DNA from: Linnemannia elongata | Lineage: Eukaryota; Mortierellomycota; Mortierellomycetes; Mortierellales; Mortierellaceae | Direction: 5' to 3' | Assembly: GCA_036320915.1 (NCBI GenBank) | Contig: JAXBDG010000005.1 | Coordinates: 620,001-684,000 of the forward strand | Length of the DNA stretch: 64,000 bases | Part shown: positions 1 to 10,113 of the stretch, piece after piece | How the letters are laid out: every line of letters starts with the position of its first letter | Position numbering within the stretch: the stretch's first letter is position 1 | The notes under the pieces: generated by a model | Told to the model about the DNA's origin: nothing | The model's database searches: none | The model's input: the letters and a program-made list of their open reading frames with translations, nothing else | Translations under genes and position numbers: made by a program

Positions 1-978
1 TGCAAAGACCTTGCTTCCAGGGATATACACCGCGACCATGGCCTTTATAAGCTCAGCACGTTCTATCCAGTGCTGTTCATAGCTGTAGTCAAACGTGGTG
101 CAGCCGTCCAAAAGCCTACGCGCATCATCCATCCTATCTTGGTATACCGCCAAAGGGTGCAGCCTTGAGCCATAAAAGGTTAGCTCCAGCCGTGAAAGGC
201 CATGATCCCTATGGCGCAATAGAGTCCTGGTGAACTTCTCATCTGGATTGGCAACTATATCCTCCATCCTTGAACCGAGACTCTTTCGCACATCCGCGCT
301 CTCGAGCATCTGGACCAGCTTGTTATAGACCTTGCAACTGATATTTTGGGCATTGTCTGCAGATGCAAACCAGGTCACACAGTGGTCACCCACCCGTCCG
401 CGATCGTTAACTATCGTTGAAATGCCCTTAGCCTTCAAGTGCCTCTCCAAATAGGTCCGGGTTGATACATACCTGCAGTCATGAGTCATGTCGATGTCAT
501 GCAGGACAAGGTACCGCTTCCGAAGGATAGGCAGGATGGCAGCCATGGCCATTACCACCTTTTTGGCACGGCAGTGGTATAGAGACACCTTGATAGAGAC
601 AAATCCGGCAGAGTATGGTCCATTGCTGTGCTCTTGTGCATGTGCGGTTTGGATGTCAGCAGGGATATACTCTTCGTCCAACAGAGTGCCACTATGCAGC
701 GACTTGATGGAATCGTAAGGTAGATCCGCCTTGCCAAATGCCTCACGTAAGTCAGCCATATATTTGCCAATGGACTTACCCTTGACCTTTTCATCGGCAT
801 AGTTGACCGGAGCCCAAAAGACCATACTGTCACAGAACATCTTGGAGAACCGTGTGAACCCCTTGCGTTTGGTACCTCCAAGACGACCAAGGGGATGTAC
901 ACATTTGCCAACGTCGGCAAGGTTGTGCGTGTACTTATTGAGGATCTCGTTGATGATAGCTTCCTTTGACCGTGACAT
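1..978 (-). CDS. Putative replication-initiator-like protein of a mobile element (partial, runs off left edge)
   Basis: An open frame starts at the ATG at 978-976 and stays open for 326 codons to the left edge, so the C-terminus is outside the window. The middle part has an acidic motif on a hydrophobic strand (LVLHDIDMTHDC), then VTWFA, then VYNKL, and later RLELTFYG. This order (acidic strand motif, YxK-like motif, R-x-E strand) recalls Rep_trans-type rolling-circle replication initiators. That is inference from pattern only, and no HUH motif is visible. It lies 34 bp downstream of another minus-strand ORF (1013-1342), a spacing far tighter than between any other genes here, which suggests a compact mobile or plasmid-like element. 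The next gene upstream is a truncated F-box gene. It could also be an unrelated lineage-specific family. The reading frame is secure; the function is not. Confidence 0.55.
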   Translation of the reverse strand, partial: MSRSKEAIINEILNKYTHNLADVGKCVHPLGRLGGTKRKGFTRFSKMFCDSMVFWAPVNYADEKVKGKSIGKYMADLREAFGKADLPYDSIKSLHSGTLLDEEYIPADIQTAHAQEHSNGPYSAGFVSIKVSLYHCRAKKVVMAMAAILPILRKRYLVLHDIDMTHDCRYVSTRTYLERHLKAKGISTIVNDRGRVGDHCVTWFASADNAQNISCKVYNKLVQMLESADVRKSLGSRMEDIVANPDEKFTRTLLRHRDHGLSRLELTFYGSRLHPLAVYQDRMDDARRLLDGCTTFDYSYEQHWIERAELIKAMVAVYIPGSKVFA

Positions 979-1012
979 GTTGTTAATAGATTCTTGCTTT
1001 TTAAAAACTCCC

Positions 1013-1342
1013 TTAGGTGGCCTTCAACTCAGTGCGCATAAGGTACTCACCAGCAGCTTCGTTGGTCAACAGTCCTTTCTCAGAGAGTTCACGTCGGATA
1101 CCCTTGTATACCTTTTCCAACATCGAGTAGATAGTATGTGGACACCAGGTTTCACCAAAGTCAGGAGATTTAGCGCGGTGAATATCCACGAATGCATCAA
1201 GGTACACATACATACAGGTCTCTAAGCGATGGTCCGTAATAAATTCAGCGACGACATCCTGTTGCAAAGATTTATGTGTAAGCGGAATAGGCATTGTTGT
1301 TGTCTTTGGGGCACCTTGTCTACCATACCGCCGATTTGTCAT
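1013..1342 (-). CDS. Small unrecognised ORF of the same putative mobile element
   Basis: This ORF of 109 codons (93 if the second ATG at 1294 is used) ends in TAA at 1015-1013. Its composition is that of a soluble, coding-like protein: a helical N-terminal part, a middle part with PDFGETWCPHTIYSMLEKVY, and a charged C-terminus. The motif CPHTIYSMLEKVYKGIRREL loosely resembles the N-terminal helices of tyrosine-recombinase-like proteins of Crypton elements, but the match is weak and I do not assign a function. The two minus-strand ORFs cannot be joined by a normal intron because only 34 bp separate them. Together they look like a compact two-gene element. Confidence 0.45.
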   Translation of the reverse strand: MTNRRYGRQGAPKTTTMPIPLTHKSLQQDVVAEFITDHRLETCMYVYLDAFVDIHRAKSPDFGETWCPHTIYSMLEKVYKGIRRELSEKGLLTNEAAGEYLMRTELKAT

Positions 1343-1395
1343 TCGTTACCTTTACATCATGCATATACCGTAGGTCATCGGCAATGGATAACACC

Positions 1396-1443
1396 AAAGG
1401 GGGGTTGAGGGCATCAGCCAGAGTAAAGCTACAACCCCCCCTT
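1396..1443. repeat. G6/C7 imperfect inverted repeat beside the mobile-element ORFs
   Basis: AAAGGGGGGTTG at 1396-1407 is followed, after 24 bases, by CAACCCCCCCTT at 1432-1443, its near-perfect reverse complement with one extra C. The pair can form a stem of about 9-11 bp. It lies just upstream (minus-strand sense) of the two mobile-element ORFs, where a replication-origin hairpin or terminal structure could sit. It might also be chance G/C-rich sequence. Confidence 0.5.
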
Positions 1444-1601
1444 CGAGGTCTTTCATGCAGCACAACCTCCCAGAGCCTACTTCTTTTACCTAGAACTACT
1501 GTACGCTCCCCTCTATCCTAAACTCATCCATCCCCGGTACCGCCTTTTTAAAACATATGGTAATCTATGCAGCATACTCTCACACACCTTGAAGCGCCTA
1601 T

Positions 1602-1913
1602 CTATACTAGTCCCGGATGACTCCCAATGACATGGTCGTGAGGGAGACTGAGAAGGAGAGTCCGGACCATCATGATGGGACGGACGAGTGCTTCGCCGTC
1701 ATCGCCTTTGTTGGGACCAAAACCGATCGGATTACCCACATATCGTGCAGGGAGTCTGCGGAAGGGGTGCTCATACATGATGGGTAAAGTGACCGACAAG
1801 ACGTATTTATTGACCCGCAGTAAGTTACTGAGGGTGTTGATGTCTGATCCGTCTGCGAGATGGCGGATGATTATATGAAGGCATTCCGTCGGCAAGGGGA
1901 ATGTGGTTGACAT
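1602..1913 (-). pseudogene. F-box gene truncated after about 103 codons
   Basis: From the ATG at 1913 the protein begins MSTTFPLPTECLHIIIRHL and continues with LLRVNKYVLSVTLPIMYEHP, which matches residue by residue the N-terminus of the intact F-box proteins at 3724-6171 and 17043-19379. After about 100 residues, near LLLSLPHDHVIG, similarity stops and a stop codon follows at 1602. The remaining 700 or so residues of the family are absent. The break lies about 260 bp from the two-ORF element, consistent with insertion or rearrangement having removed the 3' part. The F-box may still be expressed as a fragment, but I regard this as a pseudogene. Confidence 0.7.
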
Positions 1914-2879
1914 GTTATTAATCAGGAGAAAAGGACGAAGCAAGAAGGTGATGAAAAAGTTGAAGTGGAAGATGAAAGGTAGTGAAAAGTGAAGATGGGA
2001 TGAACAATGGCAATAAAAAAAGAGCGGCATGGACTAAAGGGTAGAAGGGAACAAAGCGGCGCGTCCCTTCCTCTTTCCTTACCTCCAGTGGTGAAACGCA
2101 GTCAATTAAATCAGATACTAAATAATGTTGGTGGCGTTCAGGTACAAAAGAAAACCAACAGTCAACCAATCAGGCAGCTCGTCAAGTCAACAGCATAATA
2201 AACAATAGGGCACCTTCTGCGCTTATCCTTGGATTCCTTCACAAAAAGCCGCTCGTATCAAGCGAGCATTCTTCAGTGGCAAAAATTTGATCGAACACCA
2301 CACACTATTCTCTTTAAAAGTCTCCTTTCATTATCCATTCGCATACAACCAAAAGCAAAGTAATCATGCCCCACACAGAACACCAGTAACTTTTTAGTTT
2401 GTTCCTAGTTGAATCTGTACCTAGCTGGTTGAGGAACTGTTCGTCCCTCAGGAGAAGTAACAAGGGTATACCAATTGGCACACCGAACATGCAAATCCTC
2501 ACCAGTGCCTTTTAACCAGACTTTCATTCGAGCTTCAGACGTGGATTGATTTCTTCAACTACGACCGTTTTTTTTATTTTGATCAAATTTTCAGTGACTC
2601 GAGTAAAGTGATTATTGAGATCAAAGCAAAAAGGTCAGAAAAGTACTACGGGCGAAGGTGGTCTCATCACCTACTCATACGAGCTCTTTTAAATATCCCA
2701 TGTACACGTAAAGTAATGACCAACAGCAAACTATTCGTTTATATTACGACTTACATAAACAAATAGCGGCCTGAATGCCCAAGTGAACCTTTGACCGGGG
2801 TCAAGCTTGTACTCACTCATTCACCACATCGCTATTTATAGGTTCCTGTACAATCCAGCCTCCTCCACCTCCTCTCGCG
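1914..2879. other. Intergenic, no supported gene
   Basis: The first part (about 1914-2080) would be the former promoter and 5' leader of the truncated F-box gene. It is pyrimidine-rich on the minus strand, like the leaders of the other copies. The rest is AT-rich, and the ORFs in it are short with no recognisable composition. I see no RNA gene. Confidence 0.5.
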
Positions 2880-3567
2880 AAACCGCTCAATAGTTACAGT
2901 GTCCATCAATTCATGCAGATCCTCAGAAGTTGCGCTCACCCACTCGGTCATGACTAAACCCGTCACATCCTTGAAGTATCAAATGTGTCACATCAGGAAC
3001 CATCTTACTGCACAGGACCGCCAGCAGTTGTTTGTCAAACGTCCAGGGTCCAAAAAGATAAAATTTCTGCAGGCCTTGGAGGCGAATGTTTTCCACCTGC
3101 GAGCAACAATGGACATAGTCGGCATCATCCCTTATGCCCTTCAACAGAGTATCCTCGTCCTGTGTGGTTCTGACAAGAACCCTTGGCACTGACGGTCCCC
3201 TTGTTCTCAAAAGATGTAGACCGAATGTCGACCGGAAATCGCCCCAGAGTCGGTATATCGCCCTTCCGCTCCACCGCTCGACGTTCTGCTGCCGCAGGTA
3301 GGCAACTCCTAATGGGTCGGTGATGGCGTTGTCATCAGGAAAACTGAGAATAAGAATCCGAATCAGCTTAAAGAGACTAGCAAGAACGTATTTGTTGGTG
3401 GTCGAGGATGTATCAGTCTCGGGTTTGAAGGAGCGAATCGGGAGTGGGTAGGATTAGAATAATGGCAAGGCTACAGAACAAACGTATTTGTTAACGCGTA
3501 GTAAGGTAGCGAGAGAGTTGCCATCTAAAGTGTGGGCGAAGTGGTGGACAAATAGCTGGGGAGACAT
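2880..3567 (-). pseudogene. F-box/LRR-like pseudogene with one nonsense codon, a frameshift and an internal deletion
   Basis: From the ATG at 3567 the frame gives an F-box start (LATLLRVNKYVCSVALPLF), then TAA at 3456-3454, and then continues in the same frame without a stop down to 2923. The stop sits exactly where the relatives have the Tyr of the conserved LPxLY motif, so one base change (TAT or TAC to TAA) explains it. The downstream part carries FYLFGPWTFDKQLLAVLCSK and VTHLILQGCDGF, matching the C-terminal end of the intact neighbour. After CDGF a frameshift near 2945 is needed to recover the rest (MTEWVSATSEDLHEL). The middle 400-500 residues of the family are missing. At least three lesions make function unlikely. 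Confidence 0.75.
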
Positions 3568-3723
3568 TCTAGTGGCAGAGGTAAGGATGCTGACATAGGT
3601 GGCAAGGGAGTGTGAGTGAGAGGGACGAAAAAGAAAAGAGGTGGTGAGAGGGAGGGAGAATGGAGGAAAGAAAAGAATGTGGGCTGAGGGAGAGTTGCAA
3701 GAGGCGAGTCCAGGCACGATCAG

Positions 3724-6171
3724 CTATACATCCACATAGTAGAGAGCGGGTCTATCAGGGTTATCATGCGTCTCAGGATGGTTAATAAGACTATATGTCG
3801 AATCCTCTGAGAAATGCGGGTGCGGCTCCAACTCCAAACCAGCCTCCAACAGCAACTCATCCGTCACCTCAACCGATATCGACGTACTGAAAAGGCTGTT
3901 CAAATGCCTCGAAGTCGAACCGACCCACTCAACCAAATCAAATCCGTCACATCCACGAAAATTTAGCGTCTGTGCATGCGGAATCACCTTGGAAAACATA
4001 ACCTCCAGCACCTGCTCCTTCATTGTCCAGGGGCCGCTCAGGGCAAAGTGTTCCACCGCTGGAAGATATATGTACTCCGTCCGAGACCACAGGCCGCCAT
4101 CCTTCTCCTCCCCATCCTCCTGCATGAGAGCCGTTGTCGTTTTTGCTGAAGTTGCTATGTCCGTCCTTTCCCGTTTCGTTCTGAGAAAATCCTCTGTCTG
4201 GACTACTCGATTGTACACGCGTGAACTGTTCCCAATATCGATTCGGCAGTCTTCAATATTGGGTGTCCCTTCCAGCATCCTGAACTGGAACCGATACGCA
4301 ATCTCCGAGGTGAGCTCCAAGATCGTCAGCTTGGGTAGGTACCAGTCCCAGGTCCAGATCGATCGCCTAGGGCTCGGTGTCGACATGACATCTCCTGTAA
4401 ACGACACCCTTTCCAGGCCATCCTCTTCCTTGTCCCCCTCCACCTCGACGCTCTCTAGTTCCTCCAGCGGCGGGATATATAATGGACCATTTTGTCCAAT
4501 CTTGTAAACCTCTAGCTTAATCAAGTTGGGAGTCGTTTCGAGGGTGCAAGGGTTGAACGAGATAGCAGCAGTTCCCTGGAGCTTCAAATATTGCAGGTGA
4601 CGCAAGTCTGCCGGTTCCCAGTAATTAATGTCACTCGTTGAATAAACATTCATTGGATCATTGACATCGACGTCCGTCAGTTGTGGACATAACGAGAGAA
4701 GGCTGGGGTGAAGACGGAGGAAATTGTAGACGGCGTAAATCGACAGTGAACAGAGCCACGGGGCATCCCAGCAAGACGAGAATGGCCCATATCCAATCAA
4801 ACACTCAGGTAGGCCTAGATTTGCGTCAGCTACACTTGACCGCGTAAAAGTGCTGATTTCCAAACTCGTGAGGGCGTTGCCGAACGCATATCCAATATCG
4901 TTGAGCAGACGTCCGTTGAAGGCGCTGTAACTTTTAACACTGGCAACTTGGAGAGGGACGAGTAGTTGTTGAGGAGAGCGTCCAGCTGCAAGGTCAGCAT
5001 CATGCTGTCTTCGTTCTTCAACGGCCCACTGCATCGAATCCTCTTCCACCCATTTCAAAGCGACTTCCTTGAGAGATCGACAGCGGCTAAGGAATGATGT
5101 CTGGCTGAGAAGCGTGGGAAGCGACAACTTCTCCGGTCCGAACAACGGTGGAATGATAGACTTGACAGCGGATAGGTTGATCTCCCTCACCTTGGCAGCA
5201 AAACGAGCCCAGTTGTAGCCGTCGATAAATTCAGGGTCAGTAAGAGGTGGAAGAATTTGAGAAAGCTGCACCTCGTACTGTTCAGGAAAGCCACCATCCC
5301 AAGAGGGTCCTTGAGCACAGTCCGCAGCTCGAAGAACGCCCTTGTGACATCGTTGATGGTCCTGCACAAAGACAATCATCTGGTTAAGGTGTTGGATTCT
5401 CTCGTCTCGCTGCTGAATTAGAACCCTCCTCTCCTGGGCAGTCAGATCATCAATATCTTGCGCATCTCTGACCAGCAGTTCCCGGTCCAAATTGAAGGAC
5501 ACATGTGAGAGATGCTTGAATCGGTTGACCAGAGGCAAGTAACGGCCAACGTGAGAAATAGGGATCCAAAGGAAGTTGAACCCCTCCAAATTCGAACTCA
5601 ACGCCCATGTCAAGTCCCTACGGAGCTCTTGGATAAGACCAGTGGTAACACTACTCCAAGGCCCTTGGTTATTGATGCGATCCAAAGGCGCTTCGGCGAT
5701 ATACCGGTCCTCCAGTCCCTTCTGCTGCACAAAGTCTATGAGTCTCTGAGGGGGCAGGTCGTCCTTGTCGCCAAAGGTTCCCTCGAACAGATTATTGCTT
5801 TCCCTCAGAGAGAACGTTCTAGCGAAGGAGTGATAGGGAGCAAATGGCGCAGGAAATTTTTCCTGATCGTCGCCGTCAACAGAATCCTGAAAATACGTAG
5901 CGCGTAGGAGGTCGGTTATATGGGTCTTCGGAACACCGAGGAGGAGCGTGGAAATAAGTTTCAAGCGACGCAAGAGAACGAGAGAGGTCTCGCAATAGCC
6001 ATTCAAGATTGGGCGAAGAAGAGAGCCCTCGTACAGGATAGGCAGAGTGGCCGAACAGACGTATTTGTTGACAAGGAGGAGGTTGAAGAGGGAGTTGATA
6101 TCAGAGTCGTCAGCAAGGTTGTGAATGACGAGCTCGAGACATTCCAATGGCAAAGAAAACGTTGTTGACAT
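3724..6171 (-). CDS. F-box / leucine-rich-repeat-like protein
   Basis: An uninterrupted 815-codon ORF. I chose the ATG at 6171 because MSTTFSLPLECLELVIHNL aligns with the first residues of two other copies in this window; the frame extends 46 codons further upstream through a pyrimidine-rich 5' leader. Residues about 3-50 form the F-box-like helices ending in LLLVNKYVCSATLPILYE. The remainder has irregular leucine-rich segments without clear repeats, and a C-terminal block with SGPWTMKEQVLEVMFSK and LNFRGCDGF. F-box proteins of this layout act as substrate receptors of SCF ubiquitin ligases, the F-box binding Skp1. The substrate is unknown. There are no introns. Two broken relatives lie immediately downstream, so this is a local tandem family. 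Confidence 0.8.
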   Translation of the reverse strand: MSTTFSLPLECLELVIHNLADDSDINSLFNLLLVNKYVCSATLPILYEGSLLRPILNGYCETSLVLLRRLKLISTLLLGVPKTHITDLLRATYFQDSVDGDDQEKFPAPFAPYHSFARTFSLRESNNLFEGTFGDKDDLPPQRLIDFVQQKGLEDRYIAEAPLDRINNQGPWSSVTTGLIQELRRDLTWALSSNLEGFNFLWIPISHVGRYLPLVNRFKHLSHVSFNLDRELLVRDAQDIDDLTAQERRVLIQQRDERIQHLNQMIVFVQDHQRCHKGVLRAADCAQGPSWDGGFPEQYEVQLSQILPPLTDPEFIDGYNWARFAAKVREINLSAVKSIIPPLFGPEKLSLPTLLSQTSFLSRCRSLKEVALKWVEEDSMQWAVEERRQHDADLAAGRSPQQLLVPLQVASVKSYSAFNGRLLNDIGYAFGNALTSLEISTFTRSSVADANLGLPECLIGYGPFSSCWDAPWLCSLSIYAVYNFLRLHPSLLSLCPQLTDVDVNDPMNVYSTSDINYWEPADLRHLQYLKLQGTAAISFNPCTLETTPNLIKLEVYKIGQNGPLYIPPLEELESVEVEGDKEEDGLERVSFTGDVMSTPSPRRSIWTWDWYLPKLTILELTSEIAYRFQFRMLEGTPNIEDCRIDIGNSSRVYNRVVQTEDFLRTKRERTDIATSAKTTTALMQEDGEEKDGGLWSRTEYIYLPAVEHFALSGPWTMKEQVLEVMFSKVIPHAQTLNFRGCDGFDLVEWVGSTSRHLNSLFSTSISVEVTDELLLEAGLELEPHPHFSEDSTYSLINHPETHDNPDRPALYYVDV

Positions 6172-6381
6172 GGCTGAAAGATGATTGTGTGAAGGACGGA
6201 AGGGAGGGTCGATAAATTGAAGGTAAAGGAGAGAGAAGGAGGAAGGTGTTTTAAAGGTGCAGTGAGGCGCTTTGTCTCTTTTTATAATTTTGCAAAAATG
6301 ATGAACCATGGTACAGTCAAAACTTTATATCAACTGCGGTAGCGGCGAACTTAAACGACAAACATAGCTCCTCGGTTCTAC

Positions 6382-6868
6382 TCACATCATGTTCGTGTTT
6401 ATTGTTTGTCGTTTTGTTGTTCTGCATTGCCCATACCTACGTTCTAAAAAAAGTGTATGCTGCATGTTTGGTGACGATCCTCCCGTGGAAGGCTCAGTCA
6501 ACCAATAGGTCTTGAGATACTCATCAGAATCGCGAAAGACCACCAATACTAGAGTGCCCGATGGGATGACGTTGTGAGGAGGAGCTGCTAAGTGAGCGCG
6601 TACAGTCCACGCAAGTGTAACTATCAACACCCTGTCCAAGAGCGACTAAGAACGTACGGTCACTGTAGACAAGCTCTGGGATCATGTCCGACCAGTACCA
6701 GAGGGAGAATCGAAGGCAGAGGTCAACAGCCTGCCCAACATGACCCATATCATGCTTATCACTAGCTGGATAGTCGACCCCCAATTCTGGCAAACACTCT
6801 TCCGAAAAGCCATGCCATCCATCGTCATGATCTGATAGACCAAGACCACCGGGTTTAAATTGCACTAG
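6382..6868 (-). other. Coding-like fragment, family not recognised
   Basis: The minus frame from about 6868 to 6524 reads as plausible protein: FKPGGLGLSDHDDGWHGF, then LCLRFSLWYWSDMIPELVYS and RTFLVALGQG, rich in Trp and acidic residues. A second minus frame (6639-6382) continues with NVIPSGTLVLVVF and EYLKTYWLTEPSTGG. An intron or frameshift near 6620 would be needed to join them, but no good GT donor is visible there. I see no upstream exon with a start codon. It is probably a remnant of a gene or mobile element. Confidence 0.35.
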
Positions 6869-6871
6869 TGG

Positions 6872-7112
6872 GTCGATGCGACATTGGGTCTCGAAAGGCT
6901 ACGGTTTACGGAGACGATGTTGACGTTGACCTACGAGAAGCCTTTGGTGGTTGGTCTGAGGGTGCTGGACGAGTATATGGGAGCTGGGGCCGACCACGAT
7001 TTTATTTGTGGATGCTACTGATAAGAAGCATAAGAAGGAGGCGCTTAAGGAGCCTTTGAGTGGGGTTGATGAAAATCTTGAGTTTCTTCAGGCGGCGAGG
7101 TACAACTCTTAG
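6872..7112 (+). pseudogene. Coding-like remnant, opposite strand, needs a frameshift
   Basis: The plus frame from 6872 reads VDATLGLERLRFTETM, then KPLVVGLRVLDEYMGAGADH, and stops at 7019-7021. A second plus frame starting at 7008 reads VDATDKKHKKEALKEPLSGV, then ENLEFLQAARYNS, to a TAG at 7110-7112. The repeat of VDAT at the start of both pieces and the short overlap suggest a single-frameshift or deletion scar. I do not recognise the family. It starts a few bases from the oppositely oriented fragment ending near 6868. Confidence 0.3.
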
Positions 7113-7537
7113 GTCTCTTATTGTTATATTAAAGGCAAGAAGAGTCATTGCCAAATGTAGTGAATGAACACTTTCGTGTAGTGTTGTATTGGTTGCTTCC
7201 CTTCTGTCCAAAAGAGGGAGGCAATTTATCAAGGGGAAAGGAGCAGAGAGAGCACAGACAAGGACTCACATGCAGAGTAGGAGGAAGGAGGAAGAAAGGG
7301 TCTAGTCCACTCCCCCCTCCCATTTTATCCAAAAGAAACCTCCTTGAAACGTAGAACGTGTTATGAAAACTCAAAAGAAGGAGTGGATAAAAGAGTGAGA
7401 ACGGAGGCAAAAGAATCCAAAAAAGAAAAGGAAAAGCAAACTGTCTATTTCTCTCTTCCTCTCCCCGGTTACACTTTTACAATTCACATTCCTTAACTTC
7501 CTTGTTCTCGCCTTCTTCTTTTTCTTTTTCGTTTCTC

Positions 7538-9972
7538 ATGTCGCCACCAGCAGCTGCAACAGCACAAGTAGAAAACAAGGTCTCCAGCCAGGAAAATACA
7601 CAGAACAACACTGCCGCCTTTATACAACAGGACAGCAATGAGTCAGCGCACGGACAAAGCACCACAACTACTAGTAGTCATGTCTGGCAACTCCATGACC
7701 CTACGATAACATCCTTAACATCATCGTCATCATCATCACCGTCCAAACCCACCAACTCAGGCTCAACAGAAGGTTCACAGTTCCTAAATCCACCTACTCA
7801 ACCTCTTCACCTACAACACAGTACCAGCAATAACAACAGCATCAGCACAAACAGCAGCATATGCCCTCTCCCAACATCCCCATCCCAACGCAGCATCGAA
7901 AAAGCCATCGCCCAGAAGTTCGCCTCCCTCGGCATGCCTCCACAACGTTCCCAACTTCGCACCCGTCTCGACCAATTCCTCCTCAACGAAAGCCCCCGCA
8001 TCATCTTTCTCTCCATCTGGTCCCTCCTCCAGTTCCTCATCTTTTACTTTTCCTTTGAGATCTATAACCGCTCCACTCATTACTCGCAAGCACGAGCCAA
8101 GTTGGGAGTTACGTTAGGTGTTGCGAGGGGGGCAGCGGCGGTGATCAATTTTGATTGTGGAGTGATTCTGTTCTCGGTTTGCAGGAACTTGATTTCAGTG
8201 TTGAGGTCGACGTTTTTGAATGGGGTTGTTCCGTTTGATAAGAATGTATTGTTCCACAAGACTGTTGCTTGGTCGATTGTTTTGTTCTCTGTTGTTCATA
8301 GCGCTGGGCATTATGTTAATTATTATCGACTTGAGCAGGCCGAACAGCGTGAGAAGGGTGAAGTGAAGAGGTCGGCACAGTATATGGCATTGTTCACGGG
8401 TCCGGGCTTTACGGGACATGTCCTGATGCTCATCCTTTTCCTCATGGTCACATCCTCCGTCGGTAAGTTCTCTTCATTCTTGGGTCCCGCACAGCACCAA
8501 TTAATTCATTGTTATGCAAAAAAACCGTGCACATCAACTTCTAACAAGCAAAGACCCCTTCAAATTATAGAACGAGTCAGAAGAAAGGGCTTCGAGACAT
8601 TCTGGTATACCCACCACCTCTTCATCCTCTTCTTCCTCACACTCACGTACCACGGCGCATTCTGTTTCATCCGCGCCGACACCCCACCTTACTGCAAATC
8701 CTCCCCAACGTCCTACAAATTCGTTCTTGGTTCCCTTTTCTTCTACATCCTCGAACGCACAGTCCGCGAGTTCCGCGCCCGCCTTCCCGCCACCTCCATC
8801 TCCAAAATCGTCCTCCACCCTTCCAAAGTCCTCGAAGTCCAAATCAAAAAGACCAACAGTCGCCAAGGGGATGATTCATCCTTCTTTCGTGCCAAGGCGG
8901 GCCAGTACATTTTTCTGAATTGCCCCGATATTTCTGCGTTTGAATGGCACCCGTTTACGATCACTTCTGCACCTGAAGAGGATTATGTGAGTGTTCATAT
9001 TCGGATTGTGGGCGATTGGACGACGGCGTTTGCGAGACGGCTGGGGTGTTCTTTTGATGATGAGCAGCAATTCTGGATTGAGGAGCTCAGGAATCGGTCT
9101 ATGGAAAGTGGTGAGATGGAGATGGCTGAGGTAGGCGGAGGGATCATTTCAGCCTCTAGTACTGCGGTTGCTAATGACTCAATGGCGTTTGGATCCAGCG
9201 CTTCTTTGAGCAGCGCCAAATCGCGGATGAATCCTTGTGGTATGTCTCCCTTCAGGTTGTTTAATGTCTGTGTGGCTGCTTTCGTATCGACATGGTCAAG
9301 CGTACTTCAATTAACAGCGATTTATTATCTGCTACATTATGAACGAAAATTTTAAGTCTCAACGAACAGCATGCAATTCCACACACCACCAAGACCCACA
9401 AATTTACCCATCATAACCCTCCCACGAGTCCTCCTCGACGGTCCCTACGGCTCGCCAAGCGAGGACGCCTTCAACTACGAGATCGCCGTCCTCGTCGGTG
9501 CCGGCATAGGCGTCACCCCTTTTGCCAGTGTCCTCAAACATATCTGGTACAGCGTCATGCAGCCCACAAAAATCATTACCCTCCGAAAAGTCTACTTCTT
9601 CTGGGTTTGTCGGGATCGGGATGCGTTCGAATGGTTCCAGGATCTGTTGATTGCGCTCGAAGAACAGAACTTGAGCGACTTTTTGGAGATTCGGAGTTAT
9701 TTGACGGGTGAGTTAGGGAAAGAGGAGTTGGATACGGTTTTGATGGAGGCCAGGGCTTCTGCGGCTGCTGCTGCGGCGAGACATTTCCGGAGTAAGCATT
9801 ATGGTGGTGGTGGTGTAGGTGGGGTGAATCAGAAGCAGAAAGTTGAAGGTGGAGAGGGGAAACTATTGACGAAACCACAGTTTCCTCTGGATGGATCTGG
9901 CGCGTTCCCGATAGAGGTCATGCTGGGCGAAGAGTTCAACGGTTCCAATGAGACCTTATCGGGTAAGTTCAT

Positions 9973-10005
<33 letters not shown>

Positions 10006-10080
10006 TAGTGTCATGCCTCGTTCAATTGTGAATAGTCAAAGTTCTTTCTACTCACTCCTCGCCTCCGTTTTTAACAACTT

Positions 10081-10113
<33 letters not shown>

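Noticed and set aside
1..7112. The left accessory region as a fungal biosynthetic or defence cluster
   Set aside because: Only F-box relatives, a possible mobile element and fragments are present. There are no tailoring enzymes, regulators or transporters that would make a cluster.
8463..8570. In-frame continuation of Nox exon 1 into exon 2 without splicing
   Set aside because: The 108-bp segment has GTAAGT, CTAAC branch-like and TTATAG sites, and its removal restores the conserved sequence SSVERVRRKGFETFWYTHH, so it is an intron that is by chance open.
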